Both the position numbers and the translations under genes were made by a program. A stretch of DNA of 52,936 nucleotides from NCBI RefSeq assembly GCF_000226875.1, contig NZ_JH164926.1, positions 490,024 to 542,959 on the forward strand, given 5' to 3'. The DNA comes from Neisseria shayeganii 871. GTDB taxonomy: Bacteria > Pseudomonadota > Gammaproteobacteria > Burkholderiales > Neisseriaceae. The first letter of the stretch is position 1. Each line of letters begins with the position of its first letter. Under the pieces are notes generated by a model that was not told the DNA's origin, ran no database searches, and was given only the letters and a program-made list of their open reading frames with translations. Positions 16,517-24,745 of this stretch are shown here, one piece after another.

Positions 16517-17086
16517 ATGACACTCAGATCGTATCTGTTATTTATCCCGCTGGCACTCGGCCTCTCTGCTCAGGCATGGGCCGATACCAATGCTGAAAAA
16601 ATCCGCTTTGTGAGAGGGTTGTATACAGAGCAAGCCCGGCATTATGACAGGAATACCGGTCATGAAGTTGGTCAGTACAAAGATGCGGTAGAGAAATACG
16701 CAGATACCCAGTTGGCGGCTGCCTATAAACAAGCCCGAGATTATGATCGCCGTTTGGAACGGGTTCAACCCCATTCTTGGGAGATTCATTGTTTAGGTGG
16801 TGGATCATATATGTTCGGCGGTGCAGAAGAACCGGAGTTAAATATTAGAAGGGACTACTCCGTAATGACGGATGGCCGGGTCAAAGTTAAATTTAATCTC
16901 ACCCACTTTCTTGAATCTAAAACTGTTACTGTCTATTACACCTTGCGCCGACATGGCCGAAGTTTTCGGGTAGTTGATATGGAAATCAAATTTCCTACTC
17001 AAGATAGAGTGTGGCACACCCCCTCTTACCGCGACGAATTGAACCGATGTGTCAGAAATTTAAGAAGGGAATTCAGACTGGGATAA
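16517..17086 (+). CDS. Predicted secreted protein
   Basis: A 189-residue protein with a standard signal peptide cleaved after AQAWA (residue 22). The mature part has a charged helical stretch (residues 35-85) and a beta-rich domain with one cysteine pair (Cys94 in IHCLGGGS, Cys near residue 179 in LNRCVRN). No known domain was recognised. AAGGAG lies about 6 bases before the ATG. It follows the lipoprotein gene by 39 bases and precedes the cold-shock/CFI-box gene by 3 bases, so these are probably cotranscribed. Confidence 0.7.
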   Translation: MTLRSYLLFIPLALGLSAQAWADTNAEKIRFVRGLYTEQARHYDRNTGHEVGQYKDAVEKYADTQLAAAYKQARDYDRRLERVQPHSWEIHCLGGGSYMFGGAEEPELNIRRDYSVMTDGRVKVKFNLTHFLESKTVTVYYTLRRHGRSFRVVDMEIKFPTQDRVWHTPSYRDELNRCVRNLRREFRLG

Positions 17087-17089
17087 AAC

Positions 17090-17683
17090 ATGAAAGGCAA
17101 AGTCAAATGGTTCTCGGCGGACAAAGGCTACGGCTACCTGATCGCCGAAGACGGAACCGAGCATTATTTCAATGTCCGCCATATCCAAGGCAGCGATTTG
17201 CCGAGAAACGGCGACGAGGTGGCATTCGAATCGGCACCGGGTAAACGCGGGCCGATTGCCAAGCAGGTTCAAATTACCGGCAGACCGCAGAAAAAGCAGG
17301 ACTCCAATGATGAACGGGTGGTGTGCAAAGGGTGCGGTAAAAAGATGGTTCCGAGATTTGTTTATCGGAGGGGGAGAGCCAGTTGGACGGCCCACCGTTC
17401 CTATATCAGTCGCTCGGTATGCCCTTATTGCGCCACGACCTACCAAGATTTAGATAAAGGCTGCTTTATCGCAACGGCGGTATACGGCGATGCTTATGCC
17501 GAAGAGGTGATTGCTCTGCGTCGTTTTCGTGATGAGACACTGCTGCGCCACCGGGCAGGTTCTTGGTTGGTGGCCTTGTACTACCGTCTGTCGCCTCCTC
17601 TTGCCGAACGGTTGAAACGGATGCCGGGAACGGCGGCGTGGATCAGGCGGCTGCTGGATCGTTTGGCTGCCCGTTATCAATAA
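17090..17683 (+). CDS. Cold-shock-domain protein with zinc-binding region and CFI-box C-terminus
   Basis: A 197-residue fusion. Residues 1-65 form a cold-shock/OB domain (MKGKVKWFSADKGYGYLIAE), the nucleic-acid-binding fold of CspA, though its RNP motif is altered (FSADKGYGYL). Residues about 75-120 hold cysteines CKGCGKK and CPYC that probably bind zinc. The C-terminal region begins CFIATAVYG, a CFI-box sorting-like motif seen at the C-termini of many cold-shock and zinc-ribbon proteins, with a hydrophobic helix (WLVALYYRLSPPLAERL). It is the only probably cytoplasmic product in the row and may bind RNA or DNA. No biochemical function can be assigned. Confidence 0.8.
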   Translation: MKGKVKWFSADKGYGYLIAEDGTEHYFNVRHIQGSDLPRNGDEVAFESAPGKRGPIAKQVQITGRPQKKQDSNDERVVCKGCGKKMVPRFVYRRGRASWTAHRSYISRSVCPYCATTYQDLDKGCFIATAVYGDAYAEEVIALRRFRDETLLRHRAGSWLVALYYRLSPPLAERLKRMPGTAAWIRRLLDRLAARYQ

Positions 17684-17703
17684 ACATATCTGAAGGAGAA
17701 TAA

Positions 17704-18150
17704 ATGAAAACCAATCGAAAACTACTGTGGGTGGGCGCACTGCTGTTGGCAGTACAAACCGCTTATGCCGATCCCGTCATGCTGCATGACAATACCCGTG
17801 CCAGAAAAGCAGGCGTTCGACAGGCTTTGGATGCCTACAAGGAAGTCGGGATACAGGGGTTGGCGAAAAGGGTAGCCGACTGTTATCGCCGAATACCGAA
17901 TCGGGAATTGTTGAAGTGCGTTTATTTGGATATGACCGGAACCATCTTAGACCTTCAAGTTGCAAGCTTGATGGCCTCACAGATGAACCAGAATGAAGAA
18001 GATCTGCAAAATGAATACTTTCGTCTTGCAGGATACCGAATTGAATCGGCATTCAAAGATTTGGGTTATCGCAACAATTCACAAATCCGGCAGAAATCTG
18101 CTCAAATGATACGAGATATATCCAATGATATGAATGAGTATATCAAGTGA
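17704..18150 (+). CDS. Predicted periplasmic protein
   Basis: A 148-residue protein with a signal peptide cleaved after AYA (residue 22). The mature chain is helical, with cysteines at CYRRIPNRELLKC that could form a disulphide. No family was recognised. AAGGAG lies about 5 bases before the ATG. It lies 20 bases behind the CFI-box gene in the same direction. Confidence 0.7.
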   Translation: MKTNRKLLWVGALLLAVQTAYADPVMLHDNTRARKAGVRQALDAYKEVGIQGLAKRVADCYRRIPNRELLKCVYLDMTGTILDLQVASLMASQMNQNEEDLQNEYFRLAGYRIESAFKDLGYRNNSQIRQKSAQMIRDISNDMNEYIK

Positions 18151-18205
18151 GCATTATCGGCTCTATTCGACCAACGGTAATGGAAAAATTAGGAAGAAGA
18201 TAATC

Positions 18206-18748
18206 ATGAATTTACTGAAAATAATGATCGGATTTTGGTTGGCGATTTTCCTATCGGCTTGCGGTAGCAAGCACGATAAATATGTCGGTTATTGGCAGGA
18301 TAGTAGTAGCGAAAAAGCCGTTTTTGTCATCAACAAACTGGATGCCAATACCTACACCATTGCTCACTTACTGGGAGAAGATCAGGTATTAACCAAGTTA
18401 AATGAAGGAGAATTTGAAGTACCGTCAAACTCGGTCAGGCTGGTGCTTTCCGAAGACGGCAGCACTATCCGGGCCGGAACTCAGGTGCTGAAGAAGATCA
18501 CACAAGAGCAAGCGGATGAAATCAAAAAAATCTTAGAAGTAGAAGCTGAACAAGCCAGAAAAGTAAGGCAAAACAGAGCAGCTTGCGAACAATTACAACA
18601 GGAGTTGGATCGAAAGGTGAGAGAACGGACGGCTCATTTGAATCACTTTGATCCGGAGAAAAATAAAATAAAAGACGCTCTGCTTCAGCAATATCAGCAA
18701 CAAGCTGCCAATATTCCTTCTTGTAAGCTCAGTCGCCCCATATTTTAA
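18206..18748 (+). CDS. Predicted lipoprotein with coiled-coil C-terminus
   Basis: A 180-residue protein with lipobox LSAC (Cys19) after a short signal peptide. Residues 25-95 look like a small beta domain (YVGYWQDSSSEKAVFVINKLDANTY), of the kind found in small surface lipoproteins; residues 100-150 form a charged helix. The ATG at 18206 has AGGAAGAAG upstream, whereas an earlier start at 18134 would overlap the previous gene and hide the signal peptide. Function unknown. Confidence 0.72.
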   Translation: MNLLKIMIGFWLAIFLSACGSKHDKYVGYWQDSSSEKAVFVINKLDANTYTIAHLLGEDQVLTKLNEGEFEVPSNSVRLVLSEDGSTIRAGTQVLKKITQEQADEIKKILEVEAEQARKVRQNRAACEQLQQELDRKVRERTAHLNHFDPEKNKIKDALLQQYQQQAANIPSCKLSRPIF

Positions 18749-18781
18749 ATTTACATTTCAATTGTTTAGACAAAGGAAAAC

Positions 18782-19318
18782 ATGATGAGACATCTCGCCA
18801 TCCGTATGACAGCCATTATTTTGAGTGTCGGCCTAAGTGCAGCAGCACAAGCCGATCTTACACTGCACCAAAAAGTACAAAGTGGTCTTGCCTATCGGCA
18901 AGGTGGCTTTACTGAATTATTCCGAATAATGCTTCCTTTGGCCGAACAGGGGGATCGTGAAGCGCAAAGTAATATCGGCGCCATGTATGCACAAGGAATG
19001 GGGGTGGCGCAAGATTCTCAACAAGCCCTTTACTGGCTCCACAAGGCTGCAGAACAAGGTGAGGCTTCGGCACAATATCATCTTGGAGGTATGTATTTAG
19101 TAGGGAAAGGTGGTATACCGCAAGATCTTCGTCTGGGTGCTACATGGATTCGTAAATCGGCACAACAAGGTTTATCTGATGCACAATATAATCTTGGTAG
19201 GATGTATCGACAGGGAGTCGGTGTAAACCGTGATCTTCGTCAAGCAGAAATATGGTTGCGTAAAGCAGCAGAACAAGGGCACAAAGATGCTACCCAAGCT
19301 TTACAGGAGTTGCAGTAA
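18782..19318 (+). CDS. Secreted Sel1-repeat protein
   Basis: A 178-residue protein with a signal peptide cleaved near AAAQA (residue 24) and three to four Sel1-like repeats, recognisable by GDREAQSNIGAMYAQGMGVAQD, GEASAQYHLGGMYLVGKGG and GLSDAQYNLGRMYRQGVGVNRD. Sel1 repeats are alpha-helical protein-interaction scaffolds; periplasmic ones often act in stress or host-interaction contexts. It is the last gene of the exported-protein row and ends before a strong terminator. Confidence 0.88.
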   Translation: MMRHLAIRMTAIILSVGLSAAAQADLTLHQKVQSGLAYRQGGFTELFRIMLPLAEQGDREAQSNIGAMYAQGMGVAQDSQQALYWLHKAAEQGEASAQYHLGGMYLVGKGGIPQDLRLGATWIRKSAQQGLSDAQYNLGRMYRQGVGVNRDLRQAEIWLRKAAEQGHKDATQALQELQ

Positions 19319-19348
19319 TAAGTCCCTGACCATTGATTTCATATAAAG

Positions 19349-19375
19349 AAAAGCCGCTTTCCAGAAGCGGCTTTT
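19349..19375. terminator. Bidirectional terminator
   Basis: AAAAGCCGCTT pairs with AAGCGGCTTTT, followed by T on both strands. The exported-protein row and the ParB module converge here. Confidence 0.88.
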
Positions 19376-19382
19376 TGATGCT

Positions 19383-20282
19383 TTACTCTTTTTCCAGCGA
19401 CATCGGGGCTTGTTGCAGTTGCCGGGAAACCGTATCCAATGCGGTGAGAATATCCGCATAATACACACTGATGAACTCTTTTACGGCAGAGTTGTCCAAC
19501 AATCTTTTCAAATAACCGCCGGCCACAATCAGAGACAGATTGGTATCGCTGATTTCTTTCTCCGTTCGGGTATAGTCTTCCTTCAACCTGTCCATTTCTT
19601 GTTCCAGCAGTGACAGTTTTTCCAGACTATCCGAATGCTTTTTCTTTTTCTGAGCCTGATCAACCAAGTCTTCCGGGGCAGATGCCACCAAGATCATCTC
19701 CGCATAGGATTTGGTGAACTTGTTGGCTGCAATCATCATATCTGCAGCCTCCATTTGTCGGATGGGTTTCATTTTTCGAAGAATCCGAAACGTATCCTGC
19801 GCCAGATGCTTGTCTGCGAGTTTTGCGGCCACTTCGGGCGCAATATCATTCAGCAGGTTCAACTTGCTTTCGATTCCGGATAAGTTGATATTCAGAGTTT
19901 TGGCAATTTTCTCCCTCGGTATACCTTTGCCGATTGCACGGCTGATCATCCGGTATTCCTGAATCGGACTTAAACGGTTGATTTGTCGATTATAGGTGAA
20001 TCCTTCATCGTCTGTGGACAACAGGCATACTGCCGTGTCGATTCCCAATTCTTGTAAGGCCAGCAGGCGGAGATGGCCGTCCAGTAAGAGGTATTTACCG
20101 TTTTCCTCATAAACGGCCAACGGCTCAATAACACCAATTTCCTCTACTGAGGCCAAAATGCTTTTGAACTTCACGCTTTCCCGTATCCCTTCCGGGAAAG
20201 GGTGCATGGTTTGAATATCTTTGAGCGCGATGGTCTTCAGTGATGCTTGGAAAGCATAAGCGATGTGTTTAGGCTGATTCAT
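19383..20282 (-). CDS. ParB/RepB-like nuclease-fold protein, second of pair
   Basis: A 299-residue protein with a ParB N-terminal domain (residues about 18-105): SVKFKSILASVEEIGVIEPLAVYEENGKYLLLDGHLRLLALQELG, in which GHLRLLA corresponds to the CTP/NTP-binding GxxRxxA motif of ParB. A RepB-like helical middle follows (LSPIQEYRMISRAIGKGIPREKIAKTLNINLSGIESKL) and then a long coiled coil near residues 215-245. It overlaps the upstream ParB gene by 14 bases. Proteins of this shape are often named plasmid partitioning protein RepB, yet no ParA is present, so a role together with the serine recombinase is more likely. Confidence 0.82.
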   Translation of the reverse strand: MNQPKHIAYAFQASLKTIALKDIQTMHPFPEGIRESVKFKSILASVEEIGVIEPLAVYEENGKYLLLDGHLRLLALQELGIDTAVCLLSTDDEGFTYNRQINRLSPIQEYRMISRAIGKGIPREKIAKTLNINLSGIESKLNLLNDIAPEVAAKLADKHLAQDTFRILRKMKPIRQMEAADMMIAANKFTKSYAEMILVASAPEDLVDQAQKKKKHSDSLEKLSLLEQEMDRLKEDYTRTEKEISDTNLSLIVAGGYLKRLLDNSAVKEFISVYYADILTALDTVSRQLQQAPMSLEKE

Positions 20283-21162
20283 TGAGATATGTTTTCCTAT
20301 AATGGTTCAAGCATTTACTGAGGTTTTCAGGCATATCTACGATGTTTTCCGCCCGAAGCAGTGTTTTGAAATGATTATCCTCGAACAAACGATTTAAACC
20401 GGAAAGAATAATCAGCAATTGTTGTTGGCAAAATTCCGCCTGTGTCGCCATCAACTGTCTTCGCTTAATTTCATTTTCATACATTTGAAGCAGCTTATCC
20501 TTGTTGACAGGCGTGTTGCGCCTCGGAGTGAAGTGGTAAGCTTTGCCGTCACGCTTCCTCTGTTGGATCAGTCTCCTGATTTTGGCAATATCTCCGCGCT
20601 TCAGTTTCTGTTGTTGGTAGAGATCGGATAAAGCCGTTTGGACTTCTTTTTCTTTTGCACGGGAAATATCGACGGCAACGTCGATCGGCAGATAGCCCTT
20701 TTCTACGCCCGCAATCAGGCGTACCTCACCTTCTCGCAGCAAGTGTAAAATACCCCGTATGTATGCTTGATGAAGGCCGATTTTTCGTGAAATATCTTTT
20801 TCGGAATATCCGCGTTCATACAATACCCGAATGGCAGACAGTATTTCCAAATTGGTGTGTTTGCGTCTGGCGATATTCTCAGCCAAACTGATCAAAAAGC
20901 CTTCGTCACCACTAACCTCCACAATGTGACACGGGATATACTCTTCACCTAGCTCTTGGCAGGCGGTCAATCTTCCTTCGCCGCATAATAGATCATAGCG
21001 TTGTTCTCCATTCACTATTTCCGATTTGGTGACGGTAATCGGACGCTTTAAGCCGACTGCCGCGATGCTGGCGACCAGTTGGTTGAACACTTTGGGGTTC
21101 CTACTGCGCGGATTCAGAACCTTGATTCGACTGATCGGCAGTGTTTGAATCACCATCTTCAC
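20269..21162 (-). CDS. ParB-like protein, first of pair
   Basis: A 297-residue ParB/Spo0J-family protein: PISRIKVLNPRSRNPKVFNQLVASIAAVGLKRPITV, the GEGRLTACQELG motif (ParB box II, nucleotide binding), ENIARRKHTNLEILSAIRVLYERGYSEKDISRKIGLHQAYIRGIL (helix-turn-helix). The start is a GTG at 21162 with GGAGG 7 bases upstream; it overlaps the recombinase stop by 4 bases. There is no ParA ATPase, so classical partitioning is unlikely. The pairing of two ParB-type proteins with a serine recombinase suggests a DNA-bridging accessory role in site-specific recombination; this is inference. Confidence 0.85.
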   Translation of the reverse strand: MKMVIQTLPISRIKVLNPRSRNPKVFNQLVASIAAVGLKRPITVTKSEIVNGEQRYDLLCGEGRLTACQELGEEYIPCHIVEVSGDEGFLISLAENIARRKHTNLEILSAIRVLYERGYSEKDISRKIGLHQAYIRGILHLLREGEVRLIAGVEKGYLPIDVAVDISRAKEKEVQTALSDLYQQQKLKRGDIAKIRRLIQQRKRDGKAYHFTPRRNTPVNKDKLLQMYENEIKRRQLMATQAEFCQQQLLIILSGLNRLFEDNHFKTLLRAENIVDMPENLSKCLNHYRKTYLNESA

Positions 21163-22724
21163 AAAATTGCCTCCTTAATCAATACCCGTTTACTCATAGC
21201 AAAAAAGCGACTTAAGTCTTTATAGCGATAACAATCCCAGTCAATTGGGTTTTGTTCCGTCAATCTCACTTTGGCGCAATGGGTTCTTTCGCAAGGCAGA
21301 AGATAGTAATCGACGATTTTCTCCGCTGTTTCGTCCAGACGTACAGCTATGGTCAAATCGGGGGCAAGGCTGCTGTCAAAACGTATAAACCAGCGTTTGG
21401 TACCGGCATCGGTTATCCGGCAGCGTGCCAGCACCAGAGAAACAAAAAATTCCTGATTGATATGGAGTAAATCGTTTTTCGGAATACGGGACACCGATCC
21501 TCCCAGCCGTTCAATTTCTGCAATCGTCTGCTCCACCAGATCTGCATGAGTCCGTCTCAAGGCACGATTGACTTCCAGATAGTGATAGTCCCGGCTGGGC
21601 GTGTAACCCACTTCCTGATAGCTCTTGATCAGACTGCCGAAGCGGCTGCGGAACATACTGCTGGAAGGGCAATCTGCGGCTTCGTCAATGATCAAACCGG
21701 ACAGCTTGCCGTTAATTTTGAGTAGCTCTTTCAATTTATCCAACATTTCTTCATTGCTCCAATGCCGGCTTCTCTGGCGGATAATGCTTTGAGCGGCATT
21801 GAAGAGCGCGGTGGAAACAATGGGTTGAAAGACTGAATCGGCCCGTACCCATTGTTCGGAGGCATTCCTGCCTTTATGCGACTTGAAGGGCGAGCAGCTG
21901 CTTTTGTTCCAAACATTATTACCGATATATTTCTCGTTAATGAGGATTTGATGTACGACTCCGCGAGTCCAAGAGGTGCCTCGGTCGGTCAAGATATGCT
22001 GACTGTTTAAATCGTCGGCTATCGCCTGTTCACTCATTTTTCGGTAAATGAAGTCCTCGTAAATTTTCCGGACAACGGCCTGCTCGTGTTCGGGGCCGGG
22101 AACCAGAATTACCCTGTCGGTTTGGATGCTCTTATGCTCCCCCGCCTTAAGCTCAAATTTTGGCTGCCTGTTCTCGTCTACCAACAAGCGGCGCAATCCG
22201 TACCCCGCAGAACCGCCTTGTCGGAAACCAAGCCGGATCAAGTTTTCCTGCCCGAGAAAAACCTTCTTTGACAGCCCTTTGCTAAAGAGGCCGGCAGAAG
22301 TTTGCTGGAACACATCTATGATGCCTGTGACTACCGGATCCAACTCTTCTGTTGCCACGGGAATCGGTTCCGCACATTTGTGCAGCGTGATGTTTTGTTG
22401 CTGACAGAGATATTGGTAGTAACTGGATTCTTGCGGGTCGATAAAACGTCCCCAGCGGCTCGCGTCATAAACCAAAATATGACCGAAATCGGCTTTGCCG
22501 CTGATGACCAAATCAATCAAGTTCAAGAACTGATGACGTTTTTGCGTCACGACTCCGCTGATGCCTTCGTCAATAAATTCACCAACGACGGCCAGCCCAT
22601 TCTTATTGGCATATTCCAGCAAAAAAGCCTTCTGATTATCCGGCGAATATTTCTGATGATCCGTAGACATACGGATATACAGAACCGCTTTTTGCTGTTT
22701 TGATAACTGTTCCCGTAAATCCAT
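21159..22724 (-). CDS. Large serine recombinase
   Basis: Site-specific recombinase of 521 residues. The catalytic Ser20 lies in VLYIRMSTDHQKYSPDNQ, with the resolvase-type motifs EFIDEGISGV and VYDASRWGRF. A recombinase domain follows (about residues 170-290: EQAIADDLNSQHILTDRGTSWTRGVVHQILINEKYIGNNVWNK), then a C-terminal DNA-binding region. Length fits large serine recombinases. It is the first gene of a three-gene overlapping operon with two ParB-like genes and is divergent from a small HTH gene across a palindrome. It may resolve or integrate DNA within the transposon, or be the remains of an independent integrating element. Confidence 0.92.
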   Translation of the reverse strand: MDLREQLSKQQKAVLYIRMSTDHQKYSPDNQKAFLLEYANKNGLAVVGEFIDEGISGVVTQKRHQFLNLIDLVISGKADFGHILVYDASRWGRFIDPQESSYYQYLCQQQNITLHKCAEPIPVATEELDPVVTGIIDVFQQTSAGLFSKGLSKKVFLGQENLIRLGFRQGGSAGYGLRRLLVDENRQPKFELKAGEHKSIQTDRVILVPGPEHEQAVVRKIYEDFIYRKMSEQAIADDLNSQHILTDRGTSWTRGVVHQILINEKYIGNNVWNKSSCSPFKSHKGRNASEQWVRADSVFQPIVSTALFNAAQSIIRQRSRHWSNEEMLDKLKELLKINGKLSGLIIDEAADCPSSSMFRSRFGSLIKSYQEVGYTPSRDYHYLEVNRALRRTHADLVEQTIAEIERLGGSVSRIPKNDLLHINQEFFVSLVLARCRITDAGTKRWFIRFDSSLAPDLTIAVRLDETAEKIVDYYLLPCERTHCAKVRLTEQNPIDWDCYRYKDLSRFFAMSKRVLIKEAIL

Positions 22725-22740
22725 AACAAATGGTAGGTAA

Positions 22741-22756
22741 TTTGTTGATTAACAAA
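22741..22756. promoter_or_regulatory. Palindromic operator candidate between recombinase and HTH gene
   Basis: TTTGTTGATTAACAAA is a dyad with 6-base arms around GATT, located between the divergent starts at 22724 and 22780. It is a candidate site for the HTH protein, which could control both directions. Confidence 0.5.
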
Positions 22757-22779
22757 ATATAAAGGAGCAGTGAGGAAAA

Positions 22780-23121
22780 ATGTTGCACCCAAATGGAAAA
22801 AAACTTCCCTTGAAGAATATCAATGAAGATATGTGGAAAGAGTTGCTCTCAAGCGCTTTATACAAAGAACTTCAGAAAAACCATGTCAATGTCAAAAACC
22901 TTGCACATTGGACAGGCGTATCAGAAAGGACAGTCAAAAACTGGTTGGAGAAAAGATTTATGCCGGACAGCTTGGCTATGATCAGACTGATGCAGCATTC
23001 AAGCTTTGTCCGTCAAATCGTACTCACGCAAATCTGTTTAAGCGAAAATTTGAAGGCTGCCATGTTCGTATGTGAGTTCAAAAAGTTTCTTGCTTCCTCA
23101 GAAACATACCTGCAAGATTGA
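22780..23121 (+). CDS. Small helix-turn-helix protein
   Basis: A 113-residue protein with a central helix-turn-helix: VKNLAHWTGVSERTVKNWLEKRFMPDSLAMIRLM (about residues 38-71). This resembles the DNA-binding region of phage and plasmid regulators with an AHWTGVSERTVKNW motif. AAAGGAG lies before the start region. It is divergent from the recombinase and probably regulates it. Confidence 0.75.
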   Translation: MLHPNGKKLPLKNINEDMWKELLSSALYKELQKNHVNVKNLAHWTGVSERTVKNWLEKRFMPDSLAMIRLMQHSSFVRQIVLTQICLSENLKAAMFVCEFKKFLASSETYLQD

Positions 23122-23128
23122 TACCAGA

Positions 23129-23162
23129 AAAACAGGCATACCCTGAAGGATATGCCTGTTTT
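23129..23162. terminator. Bidirectional terminator
   Basis: AAACAGGCATA pairs with TATGCCTGTTTT around a 10-base loop with A and T runs on the two sides. It separates the convergent HTH gene and the ChaN/Tiki-like gene. Confidence 0.82.
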
Positions 23163-23179
23163 GCTTCACTTGATGAAGA

Positions 23180-24382
23180 TCACTCAGAGAGATCCAGTGT
23201 AGTGAAATTCATCTCCGGGAACTTTTCTCGTGCAAGCCGGCGTAGATTGGCTTGATGCTCGGCACCGAATACGACGACACGGATTCCGCGTTCCTGCATC
23301 ATTTCAAGCAGCTTGTTCTCTCTCCGGGTATAAATTTCGTCCAGAACATCTTTGATTTCCGCTTCAAGTTCAGGATTCGGATGGTCTTTGAAAAATTCAG
23401 ATACAAAGCGCTGTTTTGCTTCGGTATCCGAAGATTCAAAGATAATGCCTCGCAGCCTGTCCAAAGTAACCTGCTCTTTCGGGCTGGTGCTAGGAAAACT
23501 GTGCTGGATAAAATCGTCGATTTTCCCCTGCAAATTCATAGATCGGGATAAAATCCCGCTACGCTTGGTGTCTACACCGACAAAGCGAACGGCACCCTCG
23601 TTGGCCAACTTCCCCGATGCACCGATCAACCACATGACTTCTTCCTTATTGGTGAAGCGGTTGAGAAAGTAGCTGAAGACTACAATCTCATCCCAACGAG
23701 GATGATTTTTATCGTACACTTTGCCGTCAAGTTCGATACTGTGGATGCCGGATAGAAAAATGGTTTGCAGATTTTGAACGTCTTGGGGATTGGGAATGTC
23801 AATATTGTTTTGCTTATCAAAGGCTATCTTCCCTTGATCGGCTAAAAAATTGGCAATTTTGTCCAGACAGTAATTTTCATGGGCATCCGAGCCGCCTTCG
23901 AATCCCTCAAGACCGACAAGCCCGCCATGATGGAAATACTTCAGATAAACATAAATCGTCTTCTGTGAACGGATAATTTGCTGCCAATTATCAGAGTCTG
24001 CATAAGGCGAATAATGCGCCTGCCCGATGAAGATCATGCCATCGGTAGTAGGCTTTTGAGCAAGTAACTTGCTGAAAATATCTGTGAATTCTTTTTCTTC
24101 GGTCAGCCGAGCATGAATTTGCTGTCTTTCCGAAGAGGAAAGATGGGGCTTTTCTCTGTCAAATGCTTGGATGACTTTATTCAGCTGCTGTTCGTAGTCT
24201 GAAAACCGACTTTTGTCTGTTATCAGATTGTTTTTTCGACACTCTAAAGATTGAAGTTGGCTGTTTAGATTGTGCTGGCTATTTTGATCGCAAACAGAAG
24301 GTTGAAATGAAGAAAGATTCTGAGAAAAAGCAAATGAACTGAATATAGAAATAATACTAGAAATAAGTAATAAATTTTTCAT
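23180..24382 (-). CDS. Secreted protein resembling the ChaN/Tiki (haem-binding uptake) fold
   Basis: A 400-residue exported protein with a signal peptide cleaved near residue 20 (FAFS). The central part shows GMIFIGQAHYS, VYLKYFHHGGLVGLEGFEGG and, near the C-terminus, IRVVVFGAEHQANLRRLAREKF. The pairing of an early GxxH motif and a late GxEHxxxL motif resembles the EreA/ChaN/TraB superfamily, whose members bind haem, hydrolyse esters or cleave peptides. The match is by pattern only and distant. Single-gene unit in the cargo; an AT-rich gap lies upstream. Confidence 0.55.
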   Translation of the reverse strand: MKNLLLISSIISIFSSFAFSQNLSSFQPSVCDQNSQHNLNSQLQSLECRKNNLITDKSRFSDYEQQLNKVIQAFDREKPHLSSSERQQIHARLTEEKEFTDIFSKLLAQKPTTDGMIFIGQAHYSPYADSDNWQQIIRSQKTIYVYLKYFHHGGLVGLEGFEGGSDAHENYCLDKIANFLADQGKIAFDKQNNIDIPNPQDVQNLQTIFLSGIHSIELDGKVYDKNHPRWDEIVVFSYFLNRFTNKEEVMWLIGASGKLANEGAVRFVGVDTKRSGILSRSMNLQGKIDDFIQHSFPSTSPKEQVTLDRLRGIIFESSDTEAKQRFVSEFFKDHPNPELEAEIKDVLDEIYTRRENKLLEMMQERGIRVVVFGAEHQANLRRLAREKFPEMNFTTLDLSE

Positions 24383-24745
24383 TTTGATTGGGTATAAGTA
24401 AAATAACTGATTTTATAAAGCTGGATCAATATTCCTTTTTTAGAGAAAGTTTTAGAAGAAAAGGAAGTTTAGAATAACAATAAGGAGCTTAGAAAGAAAA
24501 ATTACCAAATATAGTGAGCTTCTATTTTGTTGACACCTAAAAAAAGAAACTGAGTTCCAATTCAATCACTAGCATGATGATTTCTACAAAGTGCTGTTGG
24601 GAATGTTGCAGAAAGATCCTTTAAAAGGAATTTTGCTTCTTAAACCCCAAGTTTTTTATTTATTACATTTGAAATATGATAAAACAGTTAGGACAACTTC
24701 TATATAGGTATTTCTATCGTATTTCTATCAGATAAGAGTTATTCA
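24383..24745. other. AT-rich gap between the secreted protein and the candidate defence operon
   Basis: About 360 bases without a convincing gene. Every frame is broken by stops and no terminator with a clear T run was found for the operon that ends at 24746. GATCCTTTAAAAGGA (near 24617) is a short dyad. The promoter of the secreted-protein gene should lie at the left side. Confidence 0.45.

Noticed and set aside
24383..24745. Remnant insertion sequence in the AT-rich gap
   Set aside because: Translations give only short pieces without transposase motifs, and no inverted ends were found.
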